DNA of 7,956 nt from an uncultured Muribaculaceae bacterium (GTDB taxonomy: Bacteria > Bacteroidota > Bacteroidia > Bacteroidales > Muribaculaceae), in contig CAJUKD010000051.1 of the NCBI GenBank assembly GCA_910587235.1, positions 1 through 7,956 on the forward strand, written 5' to 3'. The number at the start of each line of letters is the position of its first letter. The stretch's first letter is position 1. Positions 1 through 7,590 of the stretch are shown piece by piece. Under the pieces are notes generated by a model. The model saw nothing but the letters and a program-made list of their open reading frames with translations, had not been told where the DNA came from and made no database searches. The translations under genes and the position numbers were made by a program.

Positions 1-79
1 TATTCTGAAATTATTACTGACAGACCTGATTATCTTCGATTGGCTGAATAGGTACCGTATTGATTTATAAAAAATGGAA
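1..79 (+). other. Left-edge tail, possible 3' end of an upstream gene
   Basis: Two plus-strand frames are open from the window edge. One ends at TAG 49-51, leaving 16 residues (YSEIITDRPDYLRLAE). The other ends at TAA 68-70, leaving 22 residues. No minus-strand frame starting nearby stays open to the edge. Either frame could be the end of an upstream gene, but the fragments are too short to identify or to choose between, and both could be chance. No terminator hairpin is visible between these stops and the promoter at 80-87. Confidence 0.2.
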
Positions 80-87
80 TAATTTTG
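59..87 (+). promoter_or_regulatory. Bacteroidetes-type promoter of the phospholipase gene
   Basis: TAATTTTG at 80-87 matches the Bacteroidetes -7 consensus TAnnTTTG exactly. An ATTG at 59-62 is a partial -33 box (consensus TTTG) with 17 bp between the boxes, slightly shorter than usual. Transcription would start near 93-95, giving a leader of about 60 nt before the ACG at 156. That spacing fits a start at 156 much better than the ATG at 285, which would need a leader of about 190 nt. Confidence 0.6.
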
Positions 88-93
88 TCATAA

Positions 94-109
94 AGTGCTT
101 GGTAGCACT
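94..109 (+). promoter_or_regulatory. Small hairpin at the expected 5' end of the mRNA
   Basis: AGTGCT (94-99) and AGCACT (104-109) form a perfect 6-bp stem around the tetraloop TGGT. It lies just where transcription from the promoter at 80-87 should begin. A hairpin at the extreme 5' end could stabilise the transcript. It could also be chance, since a stem this short is not rare. No downstream U-tract is present, so it does not look like a terminator. Confidence 0.3.
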
Positions 110-155
110 AATCATCGAATTATCAACCTTAAATTTATCAAACCATTGATTTACA

Positions 156-224
156 ACGAAAAAGAAGTGCGCTTTTCTGATTTCATGCGCTCTTGCCGCG
201 TCATCACTGACAGCATGGGCTGCT
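156..224 (+). other. Signal peptide coding segment of the phospholipase
   Basis: If ACG 156-158 is read as the initiator, the peptide is MKKKCAFLISCALAASSL followed by TAWAA. That gives a basic n-region (KKK), a hydrophobic core of about 14 residues and an A-W-A motif suited to signal peptidase I, with cleavage around codon 22-23. There is no lipobox (no L-x-G/A-C before the cleavage site), so a soluble secreted or CTD-attached protein is more likely than a lipoprotein. The segment lies upstream of the only in-frame ATG and would be missed by gene callers limited to ATG, GTG and TTG. Confidence 0.75.
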
Positions 225-2585
225 ATCCCGGCCTATGATGCCGAATCCGCCCTTAACTCCGCCCGCACCGATCTTGCAAACTGGATGAAGTACCTTCCTG
301 ACGACGTGTTCGCGGCTCATGTTTCTATCCCGGGTTCACACGATACTGCAACCGGACATAACGTTACGCTTGCATCTTCATCTAAGGCTCAGGAAAAAAC
401 GCTGGACGAACAGCTCGCCGGCGGCATACGTGCGTTCGACTTCCGTCCCGACCTAAAGACTATCAACGGAGAAAAAGTCCTTAACTGCAACCACGGACTT
501 GCCTCAACAGACCTAACATTCAAAGACGCCATGCAGAAGCTGGCCGATTATCTCGCAGCACATCCTTCGGAATTCATGGCTATCCACATGTTCCGCGGCA
601 ACACAAAGAACGACGGCAACGCCGACTCTCGTGCCGAAATCAGCCGGCAGATCAACGAAATACTCAACGAAGGTGAAATCACAGAATACATAGTCGACTA
701 CAATCCATACCTGAAGGTCAAGGATATGCGCGGAAAAATCGTCATTTTCCGACGCGACGCGATCGCATACGCCGACATTCACAAAGCCGGCAACCTCGGC
801 GGATGGCCCGGCGACGCCGACCTATGGGTGGCCGGATGTGCCGCAACAGCAACAAATGCCAGCGATATGGGTATGTACGGAAAAATCCGTGTAACCGACG
901 TATCCTCTCCTAAAGGCGATGCTACAAAACTCGAAACAGAAAAACAGTCAATCATAAACCTTTTCAATTACAACTGCACCGAAGTACGTCCCAACGAAGC
1001 CGCAAGGACAAACGGAAGCTACAAACCCGAATGGACCATGATGTTCACATCAGGCGAAGGCACGGCTTCCGGCCAGAAAGGCTACCTCGGCAACGCCGAA
1101 ATAACACATCCATTGCTGATCGACCTTATAAACAACGCCGAACAGTCAGGCCCGACCGGCATAGTGCTCTCCGACTGGGTACTCGTCGACAGCCACGAAT
1201 ATTCCGGAACGACCTACAACACCCGGGGTGCGGCCGTCGTTACAGCCATAATCGAGAACAATTTCAAATATATCGGCGAATTCATTCTCGACGACGAACT
1301 GTTCACAGATGGCATCCCCGAAATTCCGGAAGCCAACCCCATCAGCGGCAATGAATATTACTTCCGCAACGTAGCTACCGGCCAGTTCCTCTCATGCGGT
1401 GCCGACTGGGGCACGCGTTCAGTCATCGCCGACCAGGGTCTGCGCATCACACCACTCTACAGCCGGCTCGACGGAAACTACATGCTCAACACCACTATGC
1501 GTCAGCACGGCGAGTATGTCCCCAACATCCTCGGTCCCGACATGTATGTTGACAACTCCGCTTTCCAGGCCGTGAACTTCGTACCGGCCGGTGCTCCGGA
1601 CACATATTACCTAACTTACAACGGCAGTGTCACCGACGAAGGTTCTGAAACGCCCCGCGACGCCGTAGTTGCTCTTGCCCCCGAGCGTAATGTGACCGGC
1701 AACACCTACACCGACGGATCCAAATATCTTATCGTCCCCCTCGAATTCACCGAAGGCGACACCCGACTGCAGTGGGAACTTCTCACCGAAGAAAAACTTC
1801 TGGCCGCACTTGCCACCGAAGCCACCAAGGAAAAAGGCGTAGACCTTTCGTTCATGATCCACGGCAACAAAGTGCGAGCAAACGACGGCGACAACAATTC
1901 ATGGGTATTGACCAACGAACTTGTGAAGCCCACAAGCTCCAACAGCTACAAGATACGTACAGAATGCTGGGGTTCGAACGAATGGTACGATAAGGATCAG
2001 GTGTTCCGCGTATTCAACAGCGGTTATTCCGCAAGCTATGCCGACAATTACGCCTGGACTCTAAGCCAGACCGTTAACGGCCTTCCAAACGGCATATACA
2101 ACGTCAGCGTACAGGCACTTGCTGCAAACACACCTCTCGACAATGATGATGAATTCACATTCACAGTCAATGGCATCGACATGCGCCAGGGCATGCACAC
2201 CGAAGAAAACGGAACCATAGACTGCGCCGCCGCTCTGGCCAAATTCCGCGATGAAAGCCTTGGTTTCTGCCGCATCAAGCGTGAAAATATCATCATAGAA
2301 GACGGCAAACTTGAAATAAAGGCCACCGGCAATGTTCCCGAAAACCTCAAGAGAGCATTCTTCTTCGACAACTTCGGGCTGAGCTATTTCGGCCGTGTTG
2401 AAACTGGTCTTGAATCGGTAGGACTGACAGACAAAACCATCGGCAGCGACACTCCGGTCGAAGTCTACAGCCTCTCCGGCATCATGCTCCGTCAGAGTAC
2501 ACCTTTCACCGATGCACTCGAAGGACTCGAAAGCGGCATATACATCGTCCGCGCAGCCAACATCTGTATGAAAGTCGCCAAATAA
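156..2585 (+). CDS. Secreted PI-specific phospholipase C-like protein; ATG start apparently replaced by ACG
   Basis: Predicted to cleave phosphatidylinositol, a GPI anchor or a similar inositol lipid by the metal-free PI-PLC mechanism; the real substrate is unknown. Numbered from the in-frame ATG at 285 (766 aa): a catalytic X-type domain covers about 1-335, with SIPGSHDT (His19, Asp20), FDFRP (Asp52, Arg54), NCNHGL (His70), RGKIVIFRR (149-157) and GIVLSDW (Asp297). These line up with the two catalytic histidines, Asp/Arg pair and late Asp of Bacillus PI-PLC. Residues 353-500 look like a beta-trefoil-type module, 515-702 like a galactose-binding-type jelly roll ending in FFFDNFGLSYFG, and 715-766 like a type IX-style C-terminal tail (VYSLSG, GIYIV). 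The frame stays open upstream to TGA 147-149. Codons 156-284 encode a clear Sec signal peptide (KKK, hydrophobic core, TAWA-A) plus a helix ending NWMKYLP, so ATG 285 is internal. I place the start at the ACG. It is either a rare start, a mutation that impairs the gene, or a base error. A strict ATG-start annotation would be 285-2585. Confidence 0.85.
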   Translation, partial: TKKKCAFLISCALAASSLTAWAAIPAYDAESALNSARTDLANWMKYLPDDVFAAHVSIPGSHDTATGHNVTLASSSKAQEKTLDEQLAGGIRAFDFRPDLKTINGEKVLNCNHGLASTDLTFKDAMQKLADYLAAHPSEFMAIHMFRGNTKNDGNADSRAEISRQINEILNEGEITEYIVDYNPYLKVKDMRGKIVIFRRDAIAYADIHKAGNLGGWPGDADLWVAGCAATATNASDMGMYGKIRVTDVSSPKGDATKLETEKQSIINLFNYNCTEVRPNEAARTNGSYKPEWTMMFTSGEGTASGQKGYLGNAEITHPLLIDLINNAEQSGPTGIVLSDWVLVDSHEYSGTTYNTRGAAVVTAIIENNFKYIGEFILDDELFTDGIPEIPEANPISGNEYYFRNVATGQFLSCGADWGTRSVIADQGLRITPLYSRLDGNYMLNTTMRQHGEYVPNILGPDMYVDNSAFQAVNFVPAGAPDTYYLTYNGSVTDEGSETPRDAVVALAPERNVTGNTYTDGSKYLIVPLEFTEGDTRLQWELLTEEKLLAALATEATKEKGVDLSFMIHGNKVRANDGDNNSWVLTNELVKPTSSNSYKIRTECWGSNEWYDKDQVFRVFNSGYSASYADNYAWTLSQTVNGLPNGIYNVSVQALAANTPLDNDDEFTFTVNGIDMRQGMHTEENGTIDCAAALAKFRDESLGFCRIKRENIIIEDGKLEIKATGNVPENLKRAFFFDNFGLSYFGRVETGLESVGLTDKTIGSDTPVEVYSLSGIMLRQSTPFTDALEGLESGIYIVRAANICMKVAK

Positions 2586-2602
2586 GCACTTTACGATACA
2601 CA

Positions 2603-2650
2603 ACAAATACAAGCGGAGCGGCCGAAATCGGCCGCTCCGCTTGTATTTGT
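2603..2650. terminator. Bidirectional terminator between convergent genes
   Basis: The two 23-nt arms (2603-2625 and 2628-2650) are exact reverse complements with AA at the centre. The GC core (GCGGAGCGGCCGA) is flanked by A-rich sequence on the left and TTGTATTTGT on the right, so each strand reads as a GC-rich stem followed by a U-rich run. It sits 17 bp past the phospholipase stop and 21 bp past the guaA stop, and should end both transcripts. An additional T-run (TTTTTAT, near 2663) follows on the plus strand. Confidence 0.9.
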
Positions 2651-2671
2651 AACTATATTAAATTTTTATAC

Positions 2672-4210
2672 TTACTCCCACTCGATGGTTGCCGGCGGTT
2701 TGGAAGATATATCGTAACATACACGGTTCACGCCGCAGACTTTATTGATGATCTCGTTGCTGACCGAAGCCATGAAATCGTATGGCAGATGCGCCCAGTC
2801 GGCTGTCATGGCGTCAGTAGAAGTAACAGCCCTCAGTGCCACGGCACGTTCGTAGGTGCGTTCATCGCCCATAACGCCCACACTCTGCACCGGCAGCAGT
2901 ATCACACCGGCCTGCCACACCTTGTCATAAAGACCGCTGCGGCGCAATCCGTCAATAAAAATATGGTCGGCTTCCTGAAGGACTGCTACTTTTTCACGCG
3001 TAACCTCTCCAAGTATACGCACGGCCAGACCGGGACCCGGGAAAGGATGACGGGTGATAAGATGTTCGGGCATACCGAGCGCACGGCCTACGGCACGAAC
3101 CTCATCTTTGAAAAGCAGACGCAATGGTTCGCATAGACGAAGGTTCATCTTCTCCGGAAGACCGCCGACATTGTGATGACTTTTGATTACAGTTCCGGTG
3201 ATTGAAAGCGACTCGATACAGTCCGGATAAATCGTACCCTGCGCAAGCCATCGTGCATCGGTAATCTTGTGTGCCTCGCGATCGAATACTTCAATAAAAT
3301 CCGCACCTATGATCTTGCGCTTGCGTTCGGGATCAGTAACCCCGGCAAGGTCGGCAAAGAATTTGTCGGAAGCGTCCACACCACGCACGTTCAGGCCAAG
3401 ACATTCGTAATCGCGCAACACATCTGCAAACTCATTCTTGCGAAGCATGCCATGATCGACAAATATACACGTAAGATTGCTGCCTATGGCGCGGTTAAGC
3501 AACACAGCGGCCACAGACGAATCCACACCTCCGCTCAGGCCGAGGATCACACGGTCATTGCCGAGTGTGGCGCGCAATTCGGCTACAGTGCTTTCGATAA
3601 ACGACTCCGCCGACCAGTCGCGGCGTGCTCCGCATATCCCTACAGCAAAATTTTCAAGCAGCTTCATGCCGCATTCGCTATGGAACACCTCGGGATGGAA
3701 CTGCACGCCCCATACACGTCCGGCCGTTGCGGCTTGGAAAGCGGCATAACGGACATCGGCGGTTGACGCCGCCACCTTATATCCATCGGGCAAAGCGGTT
3801 ATGGTGTCGCCATGGCTCATCCACACCTGTGCGCCCGGAGCAATGCCGGCGAACAGAGGACAATCGGCATCAATTTCATTCAGACGCGCGCGGCCATATT
3901 CACGTGAACCGGCCGGCTCAACCTTTCCGCCGAATGTATGTGCCATCAATTGGGCGCCATAACAAATCCCCAGCACCGGAATGCCGGCTGCGAACAGGCG
4001 CTCCAGATCTATACGGAACGCTTCGGGATCATAGACCGACAGCGGACTGCCCGACAGAATGACACCGATAATGTCTTCGTCGGCTTCGCGGCCATAAGGA
4101 TACTTGTTGTAAGGAATAATCTCGGAATAGATATTCAGTTCGCGCACACGACGTCCGATGAGCTGAGTGGTCTGCGAACCGAAATCCAGGATAACGATTT
4201 TCTGAGGCAT
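2672..4210 (-). CDS. guaA: GMP synthase (glutamine-hydrolysing)
   Basis: Converts XMP to GMP using ATP and glutamine, the last step of de novo guanine nucleotide synthesis, in the cytoplasm. At 512 aa it is full length for the family. The N-terminal class I glutamine amidotransferase domain (about 4-190) carries the nucleophile Cys83 in GICYGAQ, and His172 and Glu174 in GVQFHPEV. The ATP pyrophosphatase domain (about 200-390) has the P-loop SGGVDSS (226-232), VDHGMLRKNE, and KSHHNVGGLP (343-352). The C-terminal dimerisation and XMP-binding domain (about 390-512) has HPFPGPGLAVR and ends in the diagnostic KPPATIEWE. All catalytic residues are present. The ATG at 4208-4210 places the usual start just before the first beta strand, and a consensus promoter lies close upstream. 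It is a single-gene unit: guaB is not adjacent, and terminators separate it from both neighbours. Confidence 0.98.
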   Translation of the reverse strand: MPQKIVILDFGSQTTQLIGRRVRELNIYSEIIPYNKYPYGREADEDIIGVILSGSPLSVYDPEAFRIDLERLFAAGIPVLGICYGAQLMAHTFGGKVEPAGSREYGRARLNEIDADCPLFAGIAPGAQVWMSHGDTITALPDGYKVAASTADVRYAAFQAATAGRVWGVQFHPEVFHSECGMKLLENFAVGICGARRDWSAESFIESTVAELRATLGNDRVILGLSGGVDSSVAAVLLNRAIGSNLTCIFVDHGMLRKNEFADVLRDYECLGLNVRGVDASDKFFADLAGVTDPERKRKIIGADFIEVFDREAHKITDARWLAQGTIYPDCIESLSITGTVIKSHHNVGGLPEKMNLRLCEPLRLLFKDEVRAVGRALGMPEHLITRHPFPGPGLAVRILGEVTREKVAVLQEADHIFIDGLRRSGLYDKVWQAGVILLPVQSVGVMGDERTYERAVALRAVTSTDAMTADWAHLPYDFMASVSNEIINKVCGVNRVCYDISSKPPATIEWE

Positions 4211-4244
4211 GTGTAATTTCCGGGAATAAATTGTGATTCTTCGG

Positions 4245-4276
4245 CAAAGGTAAGGATTTTAATCCGTCGCCGCAAA
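4245..4276 (-). promoter_or_regulatory. Promoter of guaA
   Basis: On the minus strand, TTTG (4273-4276) and TACCTTTG (4245-4252) match the Bacteroidetes -33 TTTG and -7 TAnnTTTG boxes, separated by 20 bp, which is close to ideal. Transcription should start near 4238, giving a leader of about 28 nt before the ATG at 4210. I see no riboswitch-sized leader, so a guanine riboswitch is not supported. Confidence 0.8.
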
Positions 4277-4299
4277 TCTCCTTACGTATGCAAAAAATA

Positions 4300-4330
4300 A
4301 AGAGTTGCGCCGTTTTCCGGCGCAACTCTT
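4300..4330 (-). terminator. Intrinsic terminator of the 1058-residue protein gene
   Basis: The 13-nt arms AAGAGTTGCGCCG (4300-4312) and CGGCGCAACTCTT (4318-4330) pair perfectly around a 5-nt loop. On the minus strand the stem is followed by TTATTTTTTG (about 4290-4299), a good U-tract. It sits 23 bp beyond the stop codon of the gene at 4354-7530 and before the guaA promoter, so the two minus-strand genes are separate transcription units. Confidence 0.9.
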
Positions 4331-4353
4331 GCAAATGGAGAATGAAGGTAATT

Positions 4354-7300
4354 TTATTTCAACAATGCTTTGACAGCTCCTGTATGACTTACGATAATAT
4401 ACACACCGGGAATCACATCGGCACGAGCAACACCTATGCCGCTAAGATTGTAGATGCGGACATCAGCGTCAAGACTATCGACTGCGATTTGTTCAATACC
4501 GCTAAGATTAAGTGTGGCTGAAACTATTTCGCTTTCAGCTCCCGGTCCATAATTGTATACGGGTATCACAGAATATTCAAAAGTGTAATCACCGGAATCT
4601 GCTTTTCCGTCAAGCGGACTGTCGATATAGCTCAGCCCTTCGACCGGAGTTTCGGTAAGCTGACTGCCGTCGCGGAAAATATGGTAACCGACCACAGCAA
4701 GATCAGAAGGTAACGCCGGAAGCGCCTCATAGCTGATATCATCAATCATAAGAGCCACCGTATCATAGCTGTCATGATTGACAGCAAAGTATTTCGCACT
4801 TTCAGGCAGGACAAAAGAGAACTCAGTCCATACCTCAGGCACTTCACCGGAATCTGCCATACCGGAGATTTCAACTGAAGCGGTGAAAGATTCGACGTCA
4901 TTTCCCGTGACGGAATAATACACCTTGAATGTTTCAGGCCATGCGCTGGAGAAACTTCTCGCCCAGAAAGTTACAGTCTGAGCATTGCCGGACAGTTCGG
5001 GCGAGATCAGCCAGTTATCGTTCTGCATGCTGACTGCGCTGGCGGCCATCATGAAAGAGTCACCGCTATGAGGTTCTGCATCAATCCAGAACTCTTCCGG
5101 AACCTGTGCCACCACACGGTTAAAGAGCTGGAATGCCATGGGCTGTGTCTGATATGGATTTATCAGTTCCCGGAACACATTGTAAGTTTTTACTCCGTCG
5201 CCGTCGTGAACAGACCATCCGCCCGCACCCGAAATCGACATCGGAATGTACTCTTCGCTTTCAAAATCCTCGTCGATGGCAATCGGAACCCCTGTTTCAT
5301 TTAAAGGTTCCTGCCATGTAAGCATCACCTTGCCATCTGAAACCGTAGCCGTCAGAGCGGTGACAGCCGAGAAAGGTTTACGGTCGACCTTGAGATTTGT
5401 TTCGGCCTTATTGTCGGCAGGAGTTGCTTCACCGTCGATAATAGCCTCGAATGCGATATCGATATTCTCCGGCACATTCAATGGAAGTGTATACTCAATT
5501 TCTGTATCGAAAAATGCGTTAGGAGCCATTTCGGGAAGTTTTTCTGTTGCCACGGCAACTCCGCCGGCTTTCAGCACCGCCGATGCTCCTGTAGCAGCAG
5601 ATGTTCCGAGATTTTCTATACGTGCTTTTACTCGTATCGTTTCCCCCGGAGATGCTTTGGCCGGAGCGGAGAACGAAACAAGGCGTAATTCGGTTTCGGC
5701 AAGATCGCGGATGCGGATATTATCGAAAGGAACGCTCCATGTATGCTCCTCGTCGTTGTGCACTGCGGTCAGGCGTATTTCAAACTGTACGGCACCGGAA
5801 GCCTTGAATTCATCAAGTGGAATACGGGCAAGTGTCCATCCGTCGGTAGGTTGGCTTTTAAGGTCTATGGTCTTGACAACGGAAAAATTTCCGTTTCCGC
5901 CGGCCACAAGCACCTCAAGCAGACTCCCCTGCCCCTGATACCAGAATTCAAGCACAGGCCGCGAAGCCGCCGATATGTCGGTACGCACTGAAATGAGTCC
6001 GAGCATGGCATCTTTCTGATAAGGCAGCCAGAGATAGAATCCGTTATCGCCGTCCTGCGAAGCCAGAGGCTGAGGCGTATCAGGATCATCGGGATCAGCC
6101 ATCGATGCAAAATAATCGTCGGAGATAGTGCCGTACATCATGCTGTTGCTACCTGTCGATTCTGGATCAATAAGCCACATACCGTCGTAATAACCGTCGA
6201 CAAACGATTCTGTGAACGGCATCGGGTCAGGTTGTCCGACTGTAGCGATATTGGAAGCGCAGTCAAGGGAATAGTATTCACCGAATCCAGCCGTCACCTG
6301 ATATGCAAAGAAATCCTGACCGGACAAATCGGGATATTCGATTATAATTGATGTTTCTTTTGTTTCATAAAGAGCGGGATCATAATATGTGCCGAAAGCG
6401 TCGAATACATAGTAGGTCAGTTGGTCTGTATCGACATAACCGCCATTTTCACCCACTTCGCCGGGAGCGGTCCACGACAATGTGGCTTTACTGAAATCAT
6501 CAGCCACTTCAAGACGCACATCCGTAGGTGCCAGCGGAGTATCGGGGCCGCAAAATATATTCTTGTATTCAACAATGTCGCCGGCAGTTTCACCGACAAA
6601 TGCAACACCCGTAAAACGGTTGTTATAGCCGGCGTACATTTCCACGTTTTCAAGCGTGATTACCTGTCCGGGAGCAACATCCTCATAAACAAACTTATCG
6701 ACACCCCAACGCGAAGTAATCTCTACTTTTGAAATCTCGGTAAGATCCTCTCCGGCTTTGGTCTTGGTCGGTGCCGTATAGACAACAGTAGATCTAAGCT
6801 CTCCCTTTGGTGCAAGCGTCCATATCAATGATCCTGCGGCAGGCGGATCGACAACAACGGGAGGTGTTACAGAACCTTCCCGGACACCCACATTCGCAAG
6901 TTTCAGTGTTCCTTTCTGGTTGACGTCGACACGGGATGTCGTGCAATGAAAACCGAAATAATAGTAACCCTCTTCAGGAATGGCGCAATTGAACTCATAT
7001 TTCGTCATATCCTTGACATCGTATATTGTCCTGGGAGCTACTTCTGCAAGCATGCCTTCGACTGTAGCTTCGCGTCCGACCCATGCTTCAAGTTCAACGC
7101 CTTTGGCGCCGCTACCCATAAAACCTACTTCGAACGACAATACATAGTTACCGGCCGTCATGTGTACAGGAACGGTAATCAGCCAGTCATCGTTTACATC
7201 AACTTCATTCGGGACCATACAGGCCGCGTATCCGTTGACAGCCCCGAACTGCCACTTGCGGTTATCGCCGTTGACATTTATAGCCGTATAATTCTTGACC

Positions 7301-7530
7301 TCCGTACCGTTTTTACCAAGGTCATGGGTAAACGGAACCTCTACTGAATTTTCCGGAATTTCCGCCACTGTTTTTCTGACTGCAAGCGGCCGTTCTGTTA
7401 TTGCATGCTGCCGCCGGTTGATTTCTTTTACGTTTCCGTAAGTAGTCGCGACACTACGTACTGCCGGACCCTGTGCGCCAGCCGACAATATGGCCGCCAA
7501 CGCGAATGAAAAAAGAGCAAGTTTTTTCAT
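4354..7530 (-). CDS. Large secreted multidomain surface protein with jelly-roll, Fn3 and CARDB-like domains
   Basis: No enzyme motif was recognised, so the role is unknown; adhesion or carbohydrate/protein binding is an inference. It starts with a Sec signal peptide (MKKLALFSFALAAILSAGAQ, cleavage near 19-20). Domains in order: a jelly roll of the choice-of-anchor/cleaved-adhesin kind at about 62-218 (NDDWLITVPV, YYYFGFHC); a proline-rich linker at 222-232; a beta domain at 234-330; Fn3 at 335-432 (PLAPTDVRL, ATLSWTAP); a second jelly roll at 438-608 (ESFVDG, VPFDNIRIR) with an Asp/Pro-rich loop at 479-487; a CARDB-like Ig domain at 614-716 (VKARIENLGTSAA); an Fn3 whose halves (720-745 and 942-1006) flank a third jelly roll at 752-935 (DEDFES, NDNWLISPEL, ALMIDDISYE); and a short C-terminal sorting-type tail at 1021-1058 (VRIYNLSG, GVYIIV). 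The ATG at 7528-7530 directly begins the signal peptide. A promoter lies about 60 bp upstream and a terminator follows the stop. It resembles many uncharacterised Bacteroidales cell-surface proteins. Confidence 0.9.
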   Translation of the reverse strand: MKKLALFSFALAAILSAGAQGPAVRSVATTYGNVKEINRRQHAITERPLAVRKTVAEIPENSVEVPFTHDLGKNGTEVKNYTAINVNGDNRKWQFGAVNGYAACMVPNEVDVNDDWLITVPVHMTAGNYVLSFEVGFMGSGAKGVELEAWVGREATVEGMLAEVAPRTIYDVKDMTKYEFNCAIPEEGYYYFGFHCTTSRVDVNQKGTLKLANVGVREGSVTPPVVVDPPAAGSLIWTLAPKGELRSTVVYTAPTKTKAGEDLTEISKVEITSRWGVDKFVYEDVAPGQVITLENVEMYAGYNNRFTGVAFVGETAGDIVEYKNIFCGPDTPLAPTDVRLEVADDFSKATLSWTAPGEVGENGGYVDTDQLTYYVFDAFGTYYDPALYETKETSIIIEYPDLSGQDFFAYQVTAGFGEYYSLDCASNIATVGQPDPMPFTESFVDGYYDGMWLIDPESTGSNSMMYGTISDDYFASMADPDDPDTPQPLASQDGDNGFYLWLPYQKDAMLGLISVRTDISAASRPVLEFWYQGQGSLLEVLVAGGNGNFSVVKTIDLKSQPTDGWTLARIPLDEFKASGAVQFEIRLTAVHNDEEHTWSVPFDNIRIRDLAETELRLVSFSAPAKASPGETIRVKARIENLGTSAATGASAVLKAGGVAVATEKLPEMAPNAFFDTEIEYTLPLNVPENIDIAFEAIIDGEATPADNKAETNLKVDRKPFSAVTALTATVSDGKVMLTWQEPLNETGVPIAIDEDFESEEYIPMSISGAGGWSVHDGDGVKTYNVFRELINPYQTQPMAFQLFNRVVAQVPEEFWIDAEPHSGDSFMMAASAVSMQNDNWLISPELSGNAQTVTFWARSFSSAWPETFKVYYSVTGNDVESFTASVEISGMADSGEVPEVWTEFSFVLPESAKYFAVNHDSYDTVALMIDDISYEALPALPSDLAVVGYHIFRDGSQLTETPVEGLSYIDSPLDGKADSGDYTFEYSVIPVYNYGPGAESEIVSATLNLSGIEQIAVDSLDADVRIYNLSGIGVARADVIPGVYIIVSHTGAVKALLK

Positions 7531-7590
7531 AAATGGAAATTTTATGTGATACGATTAAACAATTGGTCTTTGCCTGATCTCTATATCATA

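Noticed and set aside
181..240. Frame-shifted start at ATG 185 for the upstream part of the phospholipase
   Set aside because: That frame encodes MRSCRVITDSMGCYPGL and stops at 236-238. It lacks a signal peptide, whereas the frame joined to the phospholipase has a perfect one, so no frameshift is needed.
285..287. ATG at 285 as the true start of the phospholipase
   Set aside because: It lies 129 bp inside an open frame that encodes a complete signal peptide, and within the N-terminal helix of the catalytic domain. The promoter spacing also fits a start near 156. It remains the only in-frame ATG, so it cannot be fully excluded as the start used.
2061..2612. 183-residue minus-strand reading frame antisense to the phospholipase
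   Set aside because: It overlaps a gene with clear family motifs, has no recognisable domain of its own, and is explained by the codon bias of the sense strand. It also runs across the terminator stem.
3269..3766. 165-residue plus-strand reading frame inside guaA
   Set aside because: It is antisense to highly conserved guaA coding sequence, with no promoter and no family features.
4211..4299. Guanine riboswitch or structured leader for guaA
   Set aside because: The promoter at 4245-4276 leaves a leader of only about 28 nt, too short for a purine aptamer.
5246..5938. 230-residue plus-strand reading frame antisense to the large surface protein
   Set aside because: Its Ser/Ala-rich composition mirrors the sense codons, and it has no promoter box or independent motif. 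The sense protein has a signal peptide and recognisable domains across the same stretch.
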